Below are positions 15,968 through 24,990 of a stretch of DNA of 35,195 nt, piece by piece; position 1 is the stretch's first letter, and the number at the start of each line of letters is the position of its first letter. This stretch comes from Prevotella sp. (GTDB lineage Bacteria; Bacteroidota; Bacteroidia; Bacteroidales; Bacteroidaceae). Under the pieces are notes generated by a model. That model had not been told where the DNA came from. It saw only the letters and a list, made by a program, of their open reading frames with translations, and made no database searches. The stretch is from NCBI GenBank assembly GCA_017460765.1, contig JAFUAK010000151.1, positions 1-35,195 of the forward strand, read 5' to 3'. The position numbers and the translations under genes were made by a program.

Positions 15968-18547
15968 ATGAAAATTAAAGCAGATTATGCAAATGCACCA
16001 CAGTGGAAGGAACTGACCGTGAAGTCGACCCTCCCTGAGCAGTTGAAGTGTTTGGACGAGATTGCCCATAACATGTGGTGGGTGTGGAACTATGAGGCCC
16101 GTGACCTGTTCCGTGATCTCGATCCGGAACTCTATCACGAGGTGAAGCACAACCCGGTGATGTTGCTGGAGCGATTGAGTTTCGCCCGCAAGGAAGAGAT
16201 TGTGAAGGATAAGGCGCTGATGAAGCGCATCAAGAACGTCTATGACTTGTTCCGTAAGTATATGGACGTGAAGCCCGACTCTAAGCGCCCGTCTGTGGCT
16301 TATTTCTGTATGGAATATGGTATCCATTCTGCCCTGAAGATCTATTCCGGTGGTCTGGGTATGCTGGCTGGTGACTACGTGAAGGAGGCTTCCGACTCCA
16401 ACGTCGACATGTGCGCCGTAGGTTTCCTCTATCGTTTCGGTTATTTCACACAGAGCCTGTCAATGGACGGACAGCAGATTGCCAACTACGAGAGCCAGAA
16501 CTTCGGTAGCCTGCCTATCGAGCGCGAACTCGACAAGGACGGTAATCCCCTGGTGATCGATGTGCCTTATACGAACTATCAGGTACATGCTTATGTATGG
16601 CGTGTGAATGTCGGTCGTGTGAAACTCTATCTGCTGGATACAGACAACGAGATGAACTCTGAGTTCGATAAGCCTATCACCCACGCTCTTTACGGCGGTG
16701 ACTGGGAGAACCGTCTGAAGCAGGAGATCCTGCTTGGTATCGGTGGTATGCTGCTGCTGAAGAAACTCGGCATCAAGAAGGATGTCTATCACTGTAACGA
16801 AGGCCACGCTGCCCTCTGCAACCTGCAGCGTCTGGTTGACTATATCGAGGAAGACGGTCTGACGTTCAATCAGGCCCTGGAACTGGTACGTGCCAGCGGT
16901 CTCTATACTGTCCATACGCCAGTGCCCGCAGGTCACGACTACTTCGAGGAAGGCCTCTTCGGCAAGTACATGGGCGGCTATCCCCAGAAGTTGGGCATCA
17001 GTTGGGATGAGTTCATCGGCATGGGCCGTACGAACCCCGATGACAAGGGTGAGAAGTTCTGTATGTCTACTTTCGCCTGCAACACCTGCCAGGAGGTCAA
17101 CGGTGTGTCTATGCTTCACGGCTGGGTCAGCCAGAAGATGTTCGCTCCGATCTGGAACGGCTACTTCCCTGAGGAGAACCATGTTGGCTACGTCACCAAC
17201 GGTGTTCACTTCCCCACATGGGCTGCTACAGAGTGGCGCAAGGTCTATTCCAAGTACTTCGACGAGAAGTTCATGGGCGACCAGTCCAACGAAGAAATCT
17301 GGCACGGCATCTACAACTGTCCCGATGAGGAAATCTGGGAGACCCGTATGGCACTGAAGAAGAAACTCTTCGACTATATCAAGGAGCAGTTCCGTGAGAC
17401 GTGGCTGAAGAACCAGGGTGATCCCTCACGCGTGGTTTCTCTGCTTGAGAGCATGAACCCCAACGCTCTGGTGATCGGCTTCTGCCGTCGTTTCGCTACC
17501 TACAAGCGCGCCCACCTGCTGTTCACCGACGAGGCTCGTCTGTCTAAGATTGTCAACGATCCTGAGCATCCCGTAATGTTCCTCTTCGCTGGTAAGGCTC
17601 ACCCCGCCGATGGTGCAGGTCAGGGTCTCATCAAGAAGATCTACGAGATTTCGCAGCGTCCTGAGTTCCTGGGTAAGATTATCTTCCTCGAGGACTACGA
17701 CTTCCTGCTGGCCCGTCGTCTGGTATCTGGTGTTGATATCTGGATGAACACACCGACACGTCCGCTCGAGGCCTCTGGTACCTCTGGTGAGAAGGCCGAG
17801 ATGAACGGTGTCGTCAACCTCAGTGTGAAGGACGGCTGGTGGCTCGAGGGCTATCGCGAGGGTGCCGGATGGGCGCTCACCGAGAAGCGTACCTATCAGA
17901 ATCAGGGCTATCAGGATCAACTCGACGCAGCCACCATCTATGGCCTGCTGGAGAACGAGATTATTCCGCTTTATTACAATAAGGACAAGAAGGGCATCTC
18001 GAAGGGTTGGATCAAGGTCATCAAGAACTCGATTGCCCAGATTGCTCCTCACTACACCATGAAGCGTCAACTCGACGACTACTACGAGAAGTTCTACAAC
18101 AAGGAGGCCAAGCGCTTCAAGGAGATTGCCAAGGACAACTATCGTCTGGCTAAGGACATTGCCCAGTGGAAGGAAGCCGTTGCTGAGCGTTGGGATGCCA
18201 TCAATGTGGTTTCTGCCGAGTGGGATTTCCCTGCAACCGGTGGCGAGGCTGGTCAGAAGTACATCCTGAAGTACGTCATCAACGAGCAGGGTCTCGACGA
18301 TGCCGTCGCACTGGAGAAGGTGAACATCTTCGTCAACAAGGACGGCGAGGAGCGCGTCTTCTCTGTGGAACCGCTGAAGATGACGAGTCACGACGGTAAC
18401 AATTACACTTTCGAGGCTTCGCTCTCTCCGACACAGTTCGGTCAGTACAAGAGTGCTGTTCGTATGTATCCGAAGAACAAGAACCTGCCTCACCGTCAGG
18501 ACTTCTGCTATGTGAAGTGGCTGGAGTTGCCTGCTTACAACAACTGA
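15968..18547 (+). CDS. Alpha-glucan (glycogen) phosphorylase, GT35
   Basis: The 859-residue protein releases glucose-1-phosphate from alpha-1,4-glucans. The N-terminal DUF3417-type segment ([20 protein letters not shown], about 29-48) marks the alpha-glucan phosphorylase subfamily rather than the E. coli GlgP type. The PLP site lies in the [14 protein letters not shown] stretch, in the position of the E. coli motif EASGTGNMK. The last 115 residues or so, after VSAEWDF, form an extra beta-rich segment seen in this subfamily. It is the second gene of the glycogen operon, and a strong hairpin terminator follows 19 bases after the stop. Codon use is biased to C-ending codons, suggesting high expression. 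Confidence 0.94.
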   Translation: MKIKADYANAPQWKELTVKSTLPEQLKCLDEIAHNMWWVWNYEARDLFRDLDPELYHEVKHNPVMLLERLSFARKEEIVKDKALMKRIKNVYDLFRKYMDVKPDSKRPSVAYFCMEYGIHSALKIYSGGLGMLAGDYVKEASDSNVDMCAVGFLYRFGYFTQSLSMDGQQIANYESQNFGSLPIERELDKDGNPLVIDVPYTNYQVHAYVWRVNVGRVKLYLLDTDNEMNSEFDKPITHALYGGDWENRLKQEILLGIGGMLLLKKLGIKKDVYHCNEGHAALCNLQRLVDYIEEDGLTFNQALELVRASGLYTVHTPVPAGHDYFEEGLFGKYMGGYPQKLGISWDEFIGMGRTNPDDKGEKFCMSTFACNTCQEVNGVSMLHGWVSQKMFAPIWNGYFPEENHVGYVTNGVHFPTWAATEWRKVYSKYFDEKFMGDQSNEEIWHGIYNCPDEEIWETRMALKKKLFDYIKEQFRETWLKNQGDPSRVVSLLESMNPNALVIGFCRRFATYKRAHLLFTDEARLSKIVNDPEHPVMFLFAGKAHPADGAGQGLIKKIYEISQRPEFLGKIIFLEDYDFLLARRLVSGVDIWMNTPTRPLEASGTSGEKAEMNGVVNLSVKDGWWLEGYREGAGWALTEKRTYQNQGYQDQLDAATIYGLLENEIIPLYYNKDKKGISKGWIKVIKNSIAQIAPHYTMKRQLDDYYEKFYNKEAKRFKEIAKDNYRLAKDIAQWKEAVAERWDAINVVSAEWDFPATGGEAGQKYILKYVINEQGLDDAVALEKVNIFVNKDGEERVFSVEPLKMTSHDGNNYTFEASLSPTQFGQYKSAVRMYPKNKNLPHRQDFCYVKWLELPAYNN

Positions 18548-18566
18548 TCAATAAAAAGCGATCTAT

Positions 18567-18600
18567 AAAAAGCCCGGGTTCATTTGAACTCGGGCTTTTT
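18567..18600. terminator. Bidirectional intrinsic terminator
   Basis: The stem AAAAAGCCCGGGTTC / GAACTCGGGCTTTTT has one mismatch, a short loop, and A and T runs on both sides. It ends the phosphorylase transcript on the plus strand. It also covers the last codons and stop of the DUF4369 gene on the minus strand. Confidence 0.9.
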
Positions 18601-19104
18601 GTAGTTTTCCTCAATATATTTTCCTAAGTAGTTATCCTTGTTGCGCCTTGCCGCGTTCTGGATGCAGTCACTCATTCTTCGGTGCAGGCTGTCGATCTCC
18701 TTTGCATCCTTCTTGACGATATCCTTCGCCAGCAGGTTGATGGAGTCCGAGAGCATTTGCCATTCGTTATTGATCCTGGAGCCCGATACGCGCGAACGCT
18801 CTGTTTCGGGATTGATCTCAACGGTCAGTACCTCTGGTTCTAGGAAGAACGTCACACCGCAGTCTGGCTCTCTTTTCACGTAGGCGCGACAGAGTGAGAT
18901 GCCATCCGTCTTACCCTCGAACAGGAATCTGCCGTTGTCCACGATGGTCTGTGAGAGCAGTCCTTTGCCGTCTTCCAGGGCCAGGCAGATAGTGTCGCCT
19001 TCCTGGAAAGATCGCGCAAAACCGTTGATCTGATAGGCATCAGGCTGGCAGGAGAAAAGAAGGAAGATCAGTGAAACGCACCCTTCCCATACAACACTCT
19101 TCAC
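18580..19104 (-). CDS. DUF4369-type lipoprotein
   Basis: The 174-residue product has a short lipoprotein signal peptide with lipobox LLFSC (Cys19). The following region (YQINGFARSFQEGDTICLALEDG, then GRFLFEGKTD and the acidic EPEVLTVEI) follows the pattern of DUF4369. That domain usually stands before a thioredoxin-like TlpA domain in Bacteroidetes, but here there is no thioredoxin domain; a helical tail ends the protein. The stop codon at 18582-18580 lies inside the loop of the bidirectional terminator, so the last residues are encoded by the terminator stem. It follows prs by 9 bases. Function unknown. Confidence 0.78.
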   Translation of the reverse strand: MKSVVWEGCVSLIFLLFSCQPDAYQINGFARSFQEGDTICLALEDGKGLLSQTIVDNGRFLFEGKTDGISLCRAYVKREPDCGVTFFLEPEVLTVEINPETERSRVSGSRINNEWQMLSDSINLLAKDIVKKDAKEIDSLHRRMSDCIQNAARRNKDNYLGKYIEENYKKPEFK

Positions 19105-19113
19105 TTTTCACTC

Positions 19114-20052
19114 CTAAATAATGTAGAGGTCGCTGATGCTCTGGTTGTCGATCACGCGACGGATGGCCTCTGCGAACATGTCGGCTACCGACAGTTGCTT
19201 CACCTTGGCGCATCTCTGGGTGTAGGGGATAGAGTCCGTGAAGATAATCTCCTCCAGTGCCGACTCCTGCACACGATCGCTGGCGGGACCGCTCATCACG
19301 CAGTGGCTGGCACAGGCTCTCACTGTCTTGGCTCCGCTCTCCTTCATCAGGTCGGCAGCCTTGGTGATGGTACCTGCCGTGTCTACCATATCGTCAACGA
19401 TCACCACGTTCTTGCCTTCCACGTCACCGATAATCTGCATCGATGCCACCACGTTGGCACGGGCTCTCGTCTTGTTGCAGAGCACGAGCGGACAATTCAG
19501 GTACTTAGCGTAGGTGTTGGCACGCTTTGAGCCGCCAACGTCGGGCGAGGCAATCACCAGATCTTCCAGATGCAGGCTCTGCAGATAGGGCATGATCACA
19601 CCCGAGGCATAGAGATGGTCTACGGGCACGTCGAAGAATCCCTGTATCTGGTCTGCGTGCAGATCCATCGTGATCACGCGGTTCACGCCAGCCACGCTCA
19701 ACAGGTCTGCTACGAGTTTAGCACCTATGCTCACGCGAGGCTTGTCCTTGCGATCCTGACGGGCCCAGCCGAAGTAGGGTATCACGGCATTGATGGTACG
19801 TGCCGAGGCACGTTTGGCTGCATCGATCATCAGCAGCAGTTCCATCAGGTTGTCCGAGTTGGGAAAGGTGCTCTGTACGAGGAAGATGTCGCGCCCGCGG
19901 ATGCTTTCCTCATATGAAACGGCAAATTCCCCGTCGGAGAATCTGGTGAATTGTAACTGTCCTAACGGGCAGCCCAGACTTTGGCAGATTTTCTCTGCCA
20001 GGTATTTCGTGGCTGTTCCCGAAAATACCATGTAGGAGTTTTTCTCACTCAT
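19114..20052 (-). CDS. prs: Ribose-phosphate pyrophosphokinase
   Basis: The 312-residue class I PRPP synthetase makes PRPP from ribose-5-phosphate and ATP, for purine, pyrimidine, NAD, His and Trp synthesis. FSDGE is at 38-42, the flexible-loop stretch YFGWARQDRKDKPR at 93-106, the DLHADQIQGFF segment at 130-140, and the PRPP loop VVIVDDMVDTAGT at 216-228. Length and motifs are standard. It sits between a thiamine-phosphate-synthase-like gene (30-base gap) and the DUF4369 lipoprotein gene (9-base gap), probably as one unit. Confidence 0.97.
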   Translation of the reverse strand: MSEKNSYMVFSGTATKYLAEKICQSLGCPLGQLQFTRFSDGEFAVSYEESIRGRDIFLVQSTFPNSDNLMELLLMIDAAKRASARTINAVIPYFGWARQDRKDKPRVSIGAKLVADLLSVAGVNRVITMDLHADQIQGFFDVPVDHLYASGVIMPYLQSLHLEDLVIASPDVGGSKRANTYAKYLNCPLVLCNKTRARANVVASMQIIGDVEGKNVVIVDDMVDTAGTITKAADLMKESGAKTVRACASHCVMSGPASDRVQESALEEIIFTDSIPYTQRCAKVKQLSVADMFAEAIRRVIDNQSISDLYII

Positions 20053-20082
20053 GTTTTCTGATATATTATTATCTTAGTTCTA

Positions 20083-20691
20083 TTAATCAATCGTCTTACG
20101 TAGTTTCTCGAAGTGGTTCAGCAGTTCCTTGTAGTCGATCTCATGGTGGATGTTGAACCGGTTCCACAGGTCGCCGCAGATGACCACGCCGCCGAAGCCC
20201 AGGTCCTTGATGATTTTGATGGTGTCGAGGTTCATGCCGCCCAGGGCGTACACCTTCCTGTCGATGAGTCCCTGTCGCGAGGCTTCCTTCAGTTCGTCGA
20301 GGGTGAACGAGGACTTCTCGTCTACGTTCGTCTGGCTGTCGAAGATGGAGTGCAGGAACAGGTAGTTCGAGTTCTTTTTGGCATCCTTCAGTTCCCCGAT
20401 GCTGTGACAGGTGCGGCTGATATTACCCTTGTAGCCTACTGGTGGCTCCGTATGGGCATCGTCGATGTGGATACCCCTTAGGTGGTATTCCTCCTTCAGA
20501 TAGAAGTGCCCGTGCACCGTAATCTTGCTGTGAAAGCCGTTGTCCAGCAGGGTCAGCAGGCGCTCTGAATACATCGGCGACGCTCCTGGCTTATAGAGAT
20601 GAAGATTCTCCAGACCTTCCTCAAAAAGGTTGGCCAGTATCTTGTCTTCTTCAACGAAGAAGGTGGGTTTGGTCATTACTACAAGTTTCAT
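20083..20691 (-). CDS. Thiamine-phosphate-synthase-like protein
   Basis: The 202-residue TIM-barrel protein resembles ThiE/TenI. It has KPTFFVEEDKILANLFEEGL near the start, HGHFYLKEEYHLRGIHI in the middle, and YALGGMNLDTIKIIKDLGFGGVVICGDLW near the end, the last being the phosphate-binding loop region. It is shorter on motifs than canonical ThiE, so the exact reaction is uncertain; TMP synthase or a TenI-like homologue are the options. A longer frame begins 14 codons upstream, but TAAGTTTG (20708-20701) between the two starts looks like the -7 box and supports ATG 20691. It leads the unit with prs. Confidence 0.8.
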   Translation of the reverse strand: MKLVVMTKPTFFVEEDKILANLFEEGLENLHLYKPGASPMYSERLLTLLDNGFHSKITVHGHFYLKEEYHLRGIHIDDAHTEPPVGYKGNISRTCHSIGELKDAKKNSNYLFLHSIFDSQTNVDEKSSFTLDELKEASRQGLIDRKVYALGGMNLDTIKIIKDLGFGGVVICGDLWNRFNIHHEIDYKELLNHFEKLRKTID

Positions 20692-20700
20692 AACAGGATG

Positions 20701-20708
20701 CAAACTTA
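20701..20708 (-). promoter_or_regulatory. -7 box of the thiE-like / prs unit
   Basis: TAAGTTTG on the minus strand fits TAnnTTTG, 9 bases from ATG 20691. No good -33 element is seen. Confidence 0.5.
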
Positions 20709-20783
20709 CACATTTTTTTTGAGATTCGCACACACTTTCTCTAAAAAAATGGCAATATAGGTGCTTTTTTCAGAAAAATGTCG

Positions 20784-20791
20784 TAATTTTG
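20784..20791 (+). promoter_or_regulatory. -7 box of the fabD operon
   Basis: TAATTTTG on the plus strand fits TAnnTTTG and leaves a leader of about 55 bases before fabD. The -33 region is T-rich without TTTG. Confidence 0.55.
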
Positions 20792-20853
20792 CACCCCGAA
20801 AGGAAGGGAATAGGTAAAAAGGTAAAAATAGTATTCAATAAAAAGTAAAGAAG

Positions 20854-21750
20854 ATGAAAGCATTTGTTTTTCCCGGACAGGGAGCACAGTTTGTCGGTAT
20901 GGGTAAGGATCTCTATGACAGCAACCCGCTGGCAAAGGAACTATTTGAGAAAGCCAACGACATTCTTGGATATCGTATCACCGACATTATGTTCGAAGGT
21001 ACGGATGAGGATCTGAAGCAGACGAAGGTGACCCAGCCTGCCGTCTTCCTCCACAGCGTGATTTCCGCCCTCTGCATGGGCGATGCCTTCGATCCTAAGA
21101 TGACGGCCGGCCACTCTCTGGGAGAGTTCTCTGCCCTGACGGCAGCAGGTGCCCTGAGTTTCGAGGACGGCTTGAAATTGGTCTATGCCCGTGCGATGGC
21201 CATGCAGAAGGCCTGCGAGGCCCAGCCCTCCACGATGGCTGCCATCATCGCCCTTCCCGATGAGAAGATCGAGGAGATCTGCGCTGAGGTCAGCAAGATG
21301 GGCAAGGGAGTCGTCGTTCCCGCCAACTACAACTGCCCTGGTCAACTCGTAATCTCCGGTAATGTTGATGCCATCAATGAAGCCTGCGAGCAGTTGAAGG
21401 CTGCCGGAGCCAAGCGCGCCCTGCCGCTGAAGGTCGGCGGTGCCTTCCACTCTCCGCTGATGCAGCCCGCCAAGGATGAACTTCAGGCTGCCATCGAGGC
21501 TACGGAAATCAAGGCTCCTAAGTGTCCCGTTTATCAGAACGTCGATGCCAAGCCCCACACTGATCCTGCAGAGATCAAGGCCAACCTGATCGCCCAGTTG
21601 ACGAGCAGCGTACGCTGGACGCAGAGCGTGCAGAACATGATTGCCGACGGTGCCGACGACTTCACGGAGTGCGGTCCTGGCAAGGCCCTTCAGGGTATGA
21701 TTGCTAAGATTAATAAGGAAGTATCCGCTCACGGCATCGCTACAGAATGA
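20854..21750 (+). CDS. fabD: Malonyl-CoA:ACP transacylase
   Basis: The 298-residue protein transfers malonyl from CoA to acyl carrier protein, the entry step of fatty acid elongation. GQGAQ (8-12) forms the oxyanion region, GHSLGE (86-91) carries the nucleophile Ser88, Arg113 would bind malonate, and GGAFHSPLM holds the catalytic His199. Length is typical. The TGA stop overlaps the ATG of the next gene (ATGA), so it is coupled to a GH13 enzyme, an unusual partner; other fab genes are not nearby. Confidence 0.96.
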   Translation: MKAFVFPGQGAQFVGMGKDLYDSNPLAKELFEKANDILGYRITDIMFEGTDEDLKQTKVTQPAVFLHSVISALCMGDAFDPKMTAGHSLGEFSALTAAGALSFEDGLKLVYARAMAMQKACEAQPSTMAAIIALPDEKIEEICAEVSKMGKGVVVPANYNCPGQLVISGNVDAINEACEQLKAAGAKRALPLKVGGAFHSPLMQPAKDELQAAIEATEIKAPKCPVYQNVDAKPHTDPAEIKANLIAQLTSSVRWTQSVQNMIADGADDFTECGPGKALQGMIAKINKEVSAHGIATE

Positions 21751-23402
21751 AAGAGAAAATAGTTCTTTATCAGATTTTCACCCGGCTCTATGGCAATAAG
21801 AACACCACTCGTAAGGAGAACGGTTCCATAGAGGAGAACGGATGTGGAAAGATGAACGACTTCACGCCCAGCGCCCTGAAGAAAATCAGGGAGATGGGCG
21901 TGAGCCATATCTGGTACACGGGCATCATCCGCCATGCCACGCAGACTGATTATTCCAGTTACGGCATTCCCAAGAATCATCCTGCCGTGGTGAAGGGTAA
22001 GGCAGGCTCGCCTTACGCCGTCACCGACTACTATGACGTCGATCCCGACCTGGCCGTCGATGTCGATAAGCGTATGCAGGAGTTCGAGGCCCTTGTGGAG
22101 CGCACCCATAAGGCTGGCCTGAAAGTCATCATCGACTTCGTGCCCAACCACGTGGCCCGCCAGTATCACTCCATCTGCAAGCCCGAGGGTGTCAGGGATC
22201 TCGGTGAGGAGGACAATCCCCAACTCGGCTTCGACCCGCAGAACAACTTCTACTACTGTCCCGGACAGCGTTTCACGCCTTACTTCGATCTCTATCACGG
22301 TGAGACGGAACCCTATATCGAGGAACCGGCCAAGGCTACGGGTAACGACTGCTTCCACAACGCGCCTGGCATGAACGACTGGTACGAGACCGTCAAACTG
22401 AACTACGGTCTTGACTACTATGCTGGCAGGGTAGGGCACTTCAATCCCATCCCTAATACCTGGGACAAGATGACAGACATCCTGCTCTTCTGGGCCCAGA
22501 AGGGTGTCGACGGCTTCCGCTGCGACATGGCTGAGATGGTGCCTGCCGAGTTCTGGCAATGGGCCACCGACAAGGTGAAGTTCCGCTATCCCGAGAAGAT
22601 CTTCATCGGTGAGGTCTATAACCCAGCTGAATACCGCCGCTACCTGGGTGCAGGCTTCGACTACCTCTACGACAAGGTAGGCATGTACGACACCCTGTGC
22701 GAGGTCATCCGTGGCAACCAGTCCACGCATGCCATCACCGCAGCCTGGCAGCAGACCGACGATATCCGCGACCACATGCTCTACTTCCTCGAGAACCATG
22801 ACGAGCAGCGCATTGCCAGCGATTTCTTCGCAGGCAGCGCCCGTAAGGGTGTGCCCGGTCTCGTCGTGTCAGCCCTGCTCCAGCAGAATCCGCTGATGAT
22901 CTATGCCGGGCAGGAGTACGGCGAGCGCGGTATGGACAAGGAAGGCTTCAGCGGTCACGACGGTCGTACCACCATCTTCGACTACTGGAGCGTCTCCACC
23001 CTCGTGCGGGCCGCCACGCGCAAACTCACGAAGGACGAGAAGGCCCTGAAGGATATATATAATAAGGTGGTGAACATCGCCCGCGAGGAGAAGGCCGTCT
23101 GCGAAGGCATCTCCTTCGACCTCATGTACGTCAACCAGGACTACCACCGTCAGTACGCCTTCCTGCGTAAGGCTGGCTCAGAGGTATTGCTCGTCGTCGT
23201 CAATTTCGACGAACTGCCTGCCACGATGGATGTCACCATCCCCGCCCACGCCTTCGACTACCTCAGACTTAAGGAGCGCAAGAGCGTCACCGCCGTCGAC
23301 CTGCTCAGCGGCAGGGAGATGAAGCGCACGCTGACGCGCGACTGCTACGTCTCCATCGACCTGGAGCCCCTCGGAGCCGTTATCCTGAAATTCAAAGCAT
23401 AG
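21747..23402 (+). CDS. Cytoplasmic alpha-amylase family enzyme (GH13)
   Basis: The 551-residue protein shows all four GH13 conserved regions: DFVPNH (130-135), GFRCD with nucleophile Asp260, FIGEVYN with acid/base Glu289, and ENHDEQR (349-355). There is no signal peptide, so it should act inside the cell on alpha-glucans or maltodextrins, possibly glycogen made by the enzymes at 14-18 kb (inference). The exact specificity (amylase, glucosidase, debranching) cannot be read. It begins on the ATGA overlap with fabD, and an AlaX-like gene follows after 5 bases. Confidence 0.92.
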   Translation: MKEKIVLYQIFTRLYGNKNTTRKENGSIEENGCGKMNDFTPSALKKIREMGVSHIWYTGIIRHATQTDYSSYGIPKNHPAVVKGKAGSPYAVTDYYDVDPDLAVDVDKRMQEFEALVERTHKAGLKVIIDFVPNHVARQYHSICKPEGVRDLGEEDNPQLGFDPQNNFYYCPGQRFTPYFDLYHGETEPYIEEPAKATGNDCFHNAPGMNDWYETVKLNYGLDYYAGRVGHFNPIPNTWDKMTDILLFWAQKGVDGFRCDMAEMVPAEFWQWATDKVKFRYPEKIFIGEVYNPAEYRRYLGAGFDYLYDKVGMYDTLCEVIRGNQSTHAITAAWQQTDDIRDHMLYFLENHDEQRIASDFFAGSARKGVPGLVVSALLQQNPLMIYAGQEYGERGMDKEGFSGHDGRTTIFDYWSVSTLVRAATRKLTKDEKALKDIYNKVVNIAREEKAVCEGISFDLMYVNQDYHRQYAFLRKAGSEVLLVVVNFDELPATMDVTIPAHAFDYLRLKERKSVTAVDLLSGREMKRTLTRDCYVSIDLEPLGAVILKFKA

Positions 23403-23407
23403 ACACC

Positions 23408-23872
23408 ATGGCAGACTACATATTGAACGACCACAACAAGGAAGAGTTCCCGCCGGCACATACGGCGGAGCACTTGCTTAACCAGACGATGATCCGTCTC
23501 TTCGGCTGCGAACGCTCCTTCAACGCCCACATCGAGCGTAAGAAGAGCAAGATGAGTTTCCATCTTGACCACAAGCCCAGCCGTCAGGAGGAGAAGGAGA
23601 TAGAGCGCAGGATGAATGAACTTATTGAGGAAGACCTGTCCGTCACCTTCGAATTCGTCACGCGCGATGAACTGCCCGAAGAGGTAGATGCCGCCCGTCT
23701 GCCCGATGATGTCTCCGACACGATCCGCCTGGTGCGCATCGGCGACTACGACGTCTGTCCCTGCATTGGCAAGCATGTGCGCTCCACCTCCCAGATAGGC
23801 CGTTTCGAAATGCTTGGCACGAACTGGGACGAGCACGAACGCTCCTTCCGCGTACGCTTCAAGATTGTCTGA
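23408..23872 (+). CDS. AlaX-like tRNA-editing protein (SAD domain)
   Basis: The 154-residue product matches the stand-alone second additional domain of threonyl/alanyl-tRNA synthetases. It has HTAEH (His18, His22) and CPCIGKH (Cys119, His123), together forming the HxxxH plus CxxxH zinc site. Such proteins hydrolyse mischarged tRNA, typically Ser-tRNA-Ala, in trans. It lacks the N-terminal glycine-rich domain of longer AlaX forms, so it is a short type. It is last in the fabD-GH13 operon and is followed by a strong bidirectional terminator. Confidence 0.85.
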   Translation: MADYILNDHNKEEFPPAHTAEHLLNQTMIRLFGCERSFNAHIERKKSKMSFHLDHKPSRQEEKEIERRMNELIEEDLSVTFEFVTRDELPEEVDAARLPDDVSDTIRLVRIGDYDVCPCIGKHVRSTSQIGRFEMLGTNWDEHERSFRVRFKIV

Positions 23873-23884
23873 CCCGCCCCATAT

Positions 23885-23920
23885 AACAAGAATCCCGCTC
23901 ATTTCGAGCGGGATTTTGTT
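23885..23920. terminator. Bidirectional intrinsic terminator
   Basis: The 10-bp perfect stem AATCCCGCTC / GAGCGGGATT (23891-23900, 23906-23915) has a 5-base loop, and the pairing extends with one unpaired base into A- and T-rich flanks. It serves both the fabD operon and the convergent gene ending at 23919. Confidence 0.9.
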
Positions 23921-24983
23921 ATTTGATGGCTAAGCGCATAAAAACGGGGTAGTGGTCGGAGTAACTGAGTTCCTTTTTGTAGTAGGAGACTCCCTCCAGG
24001 GCTTCGTCGTGGAAAATATAGTCGATGCGAACCTGCTTCTTACCGCCACGGAAGGTGTTCATGAATCCGCCGCTGCCGCACTCCTTGAAACCGTCGATCT
24101 TGTCGCCCAGCATCGTGTTGTAGACATAGGAGTAGGGGACGTCGTTGAAGTCGCCGCAGACGATGATGGGCACTTCGGATTCACGCATGTCCATCGCCAC
24201 CTGGTTGGCCTGGCCTGAACGGGCTATCATGCCCACAGTGTAGTTGCCGTAGAGGGCGTTGATAAGGGCGTTGCTCTGTACCTCGACACCGTTGATCTGC
24301 TGCTTGGCAGCACGGTGGAGCGTGCCGTTGATACCGGTGGTCTCCAGATGGGCGTTATAGACGCGGTAGATATTGTCGTTGACGTTGATCTCAGCCCACA
24401 TGGCGCTATTGTTCGTCATCTCGAATTTCATGTTCTTCGTCTTCACGATGGGATAGCGGCTGTAGATGACCATGTCGCCCTGTCCCACGGCCATGTGGGG
24501 GAAGTATTCCTTGTAGGAGTCGGAGTTCTTCTTGTCGCCCGCATAGTCACTGTACTCCTGGAAGCAGACAATGTCGACCTTCTGCTTTTTCATCTCAGAG
24601 AGGATGTCCTGTGCCATGAAGCCCGAGGTCTCACGGCCGAAGGAACAGACGTTGTAGGTGGCTATCTTGAGCCCCGTCTTGGCATCGGCCTTCTCGTCGG
24701 GGGAACCGAACTGATAGAGGGTGCCCATATAGGGTATGCAGCAGAGGATGGTGATGAGGGGCATGCAGGCCCAGTGGAACCGGCGGAGCACCAGCCAGTA
24801 GAACAGGAATACGACGTTGGCAATGATGAGCAGGGGCAGGGCGTAGACGAGCATGGCGCGCGCCGTGTTGCCTGCAGGGGGAACGTCGCCTCCGAAAAGG
24901 CCTACAAACGTAAAGATCATCAGCAGGAAGGTGATGATCAGCATCATGAATGAGAAATATTTCTGTACTGCAAGTTTACCCAT
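23919..24983 (-). CDS. Membrane-anchored endonuclease/exonuclease/phosphatase family protein
   Basis: The 354-residue protein has three hydrophobic segments at the N-terminus (about 10-30, 47-68 and 75-92). An EEP-fold domain (about 105-354) follows. Visible catalytic motifs are FQEYSD (metal-binding Glu), NAHLE, CGDFNDVP, and SDHYP near the end. The family includes nucleases and phosphodiesterases acting on DNA, lipids or inositol phosphates; substrate here is unknown. By the positive-inside rule the domain side is not certain. ATG 24983 is chosen because it begins MGKLAVQKYFSF just 7 bases after the preceding stop; an upstream in-frame ATG (25022) would overlap the kinase gene. It follows the hybrid histidine kinase in the same unit. 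Confidence 0.88.
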   Translation of the reverse strand: MGKLAVQKYFSFMMLIITFLLMIFTFVGLFGGDVPPAGNTARAMLVYALPLLIIANVVFLFYWLVLRRFHWACMPLITILCCIPYMGTLYQFGSPDEKADAKTGLKIATYNVCSFGRETSGFMAQDILSEMKKQKVDIVCFQEYSDYAGDKKNSDSYKEYFPHMAVGQGDMVIYSRYPIVKTKNMKFEMTNNSAMWAEINVNDNIYRVYNAHLETTGINGTLHRAAKQQINGVEVQSNALINALYGNYTVGMIARSGQANQVAMDMRESEVPIIVCGDFNDVPYSYVYNTMLGDKIDGFKECGSGGFMNTFRGGKKQVRIDYIFHDEALEGVSYYKKELSYSDHYPVFMRLAIK

Positions 24984-24990
24984 ATACTTA

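Noticed and set aside
15161-16327. A 388-codon minus-strand frame across the glycogen synthase/phosphorylase junction
   Set aside because: It covers two well-supported genes on the other strand and resembles no family.
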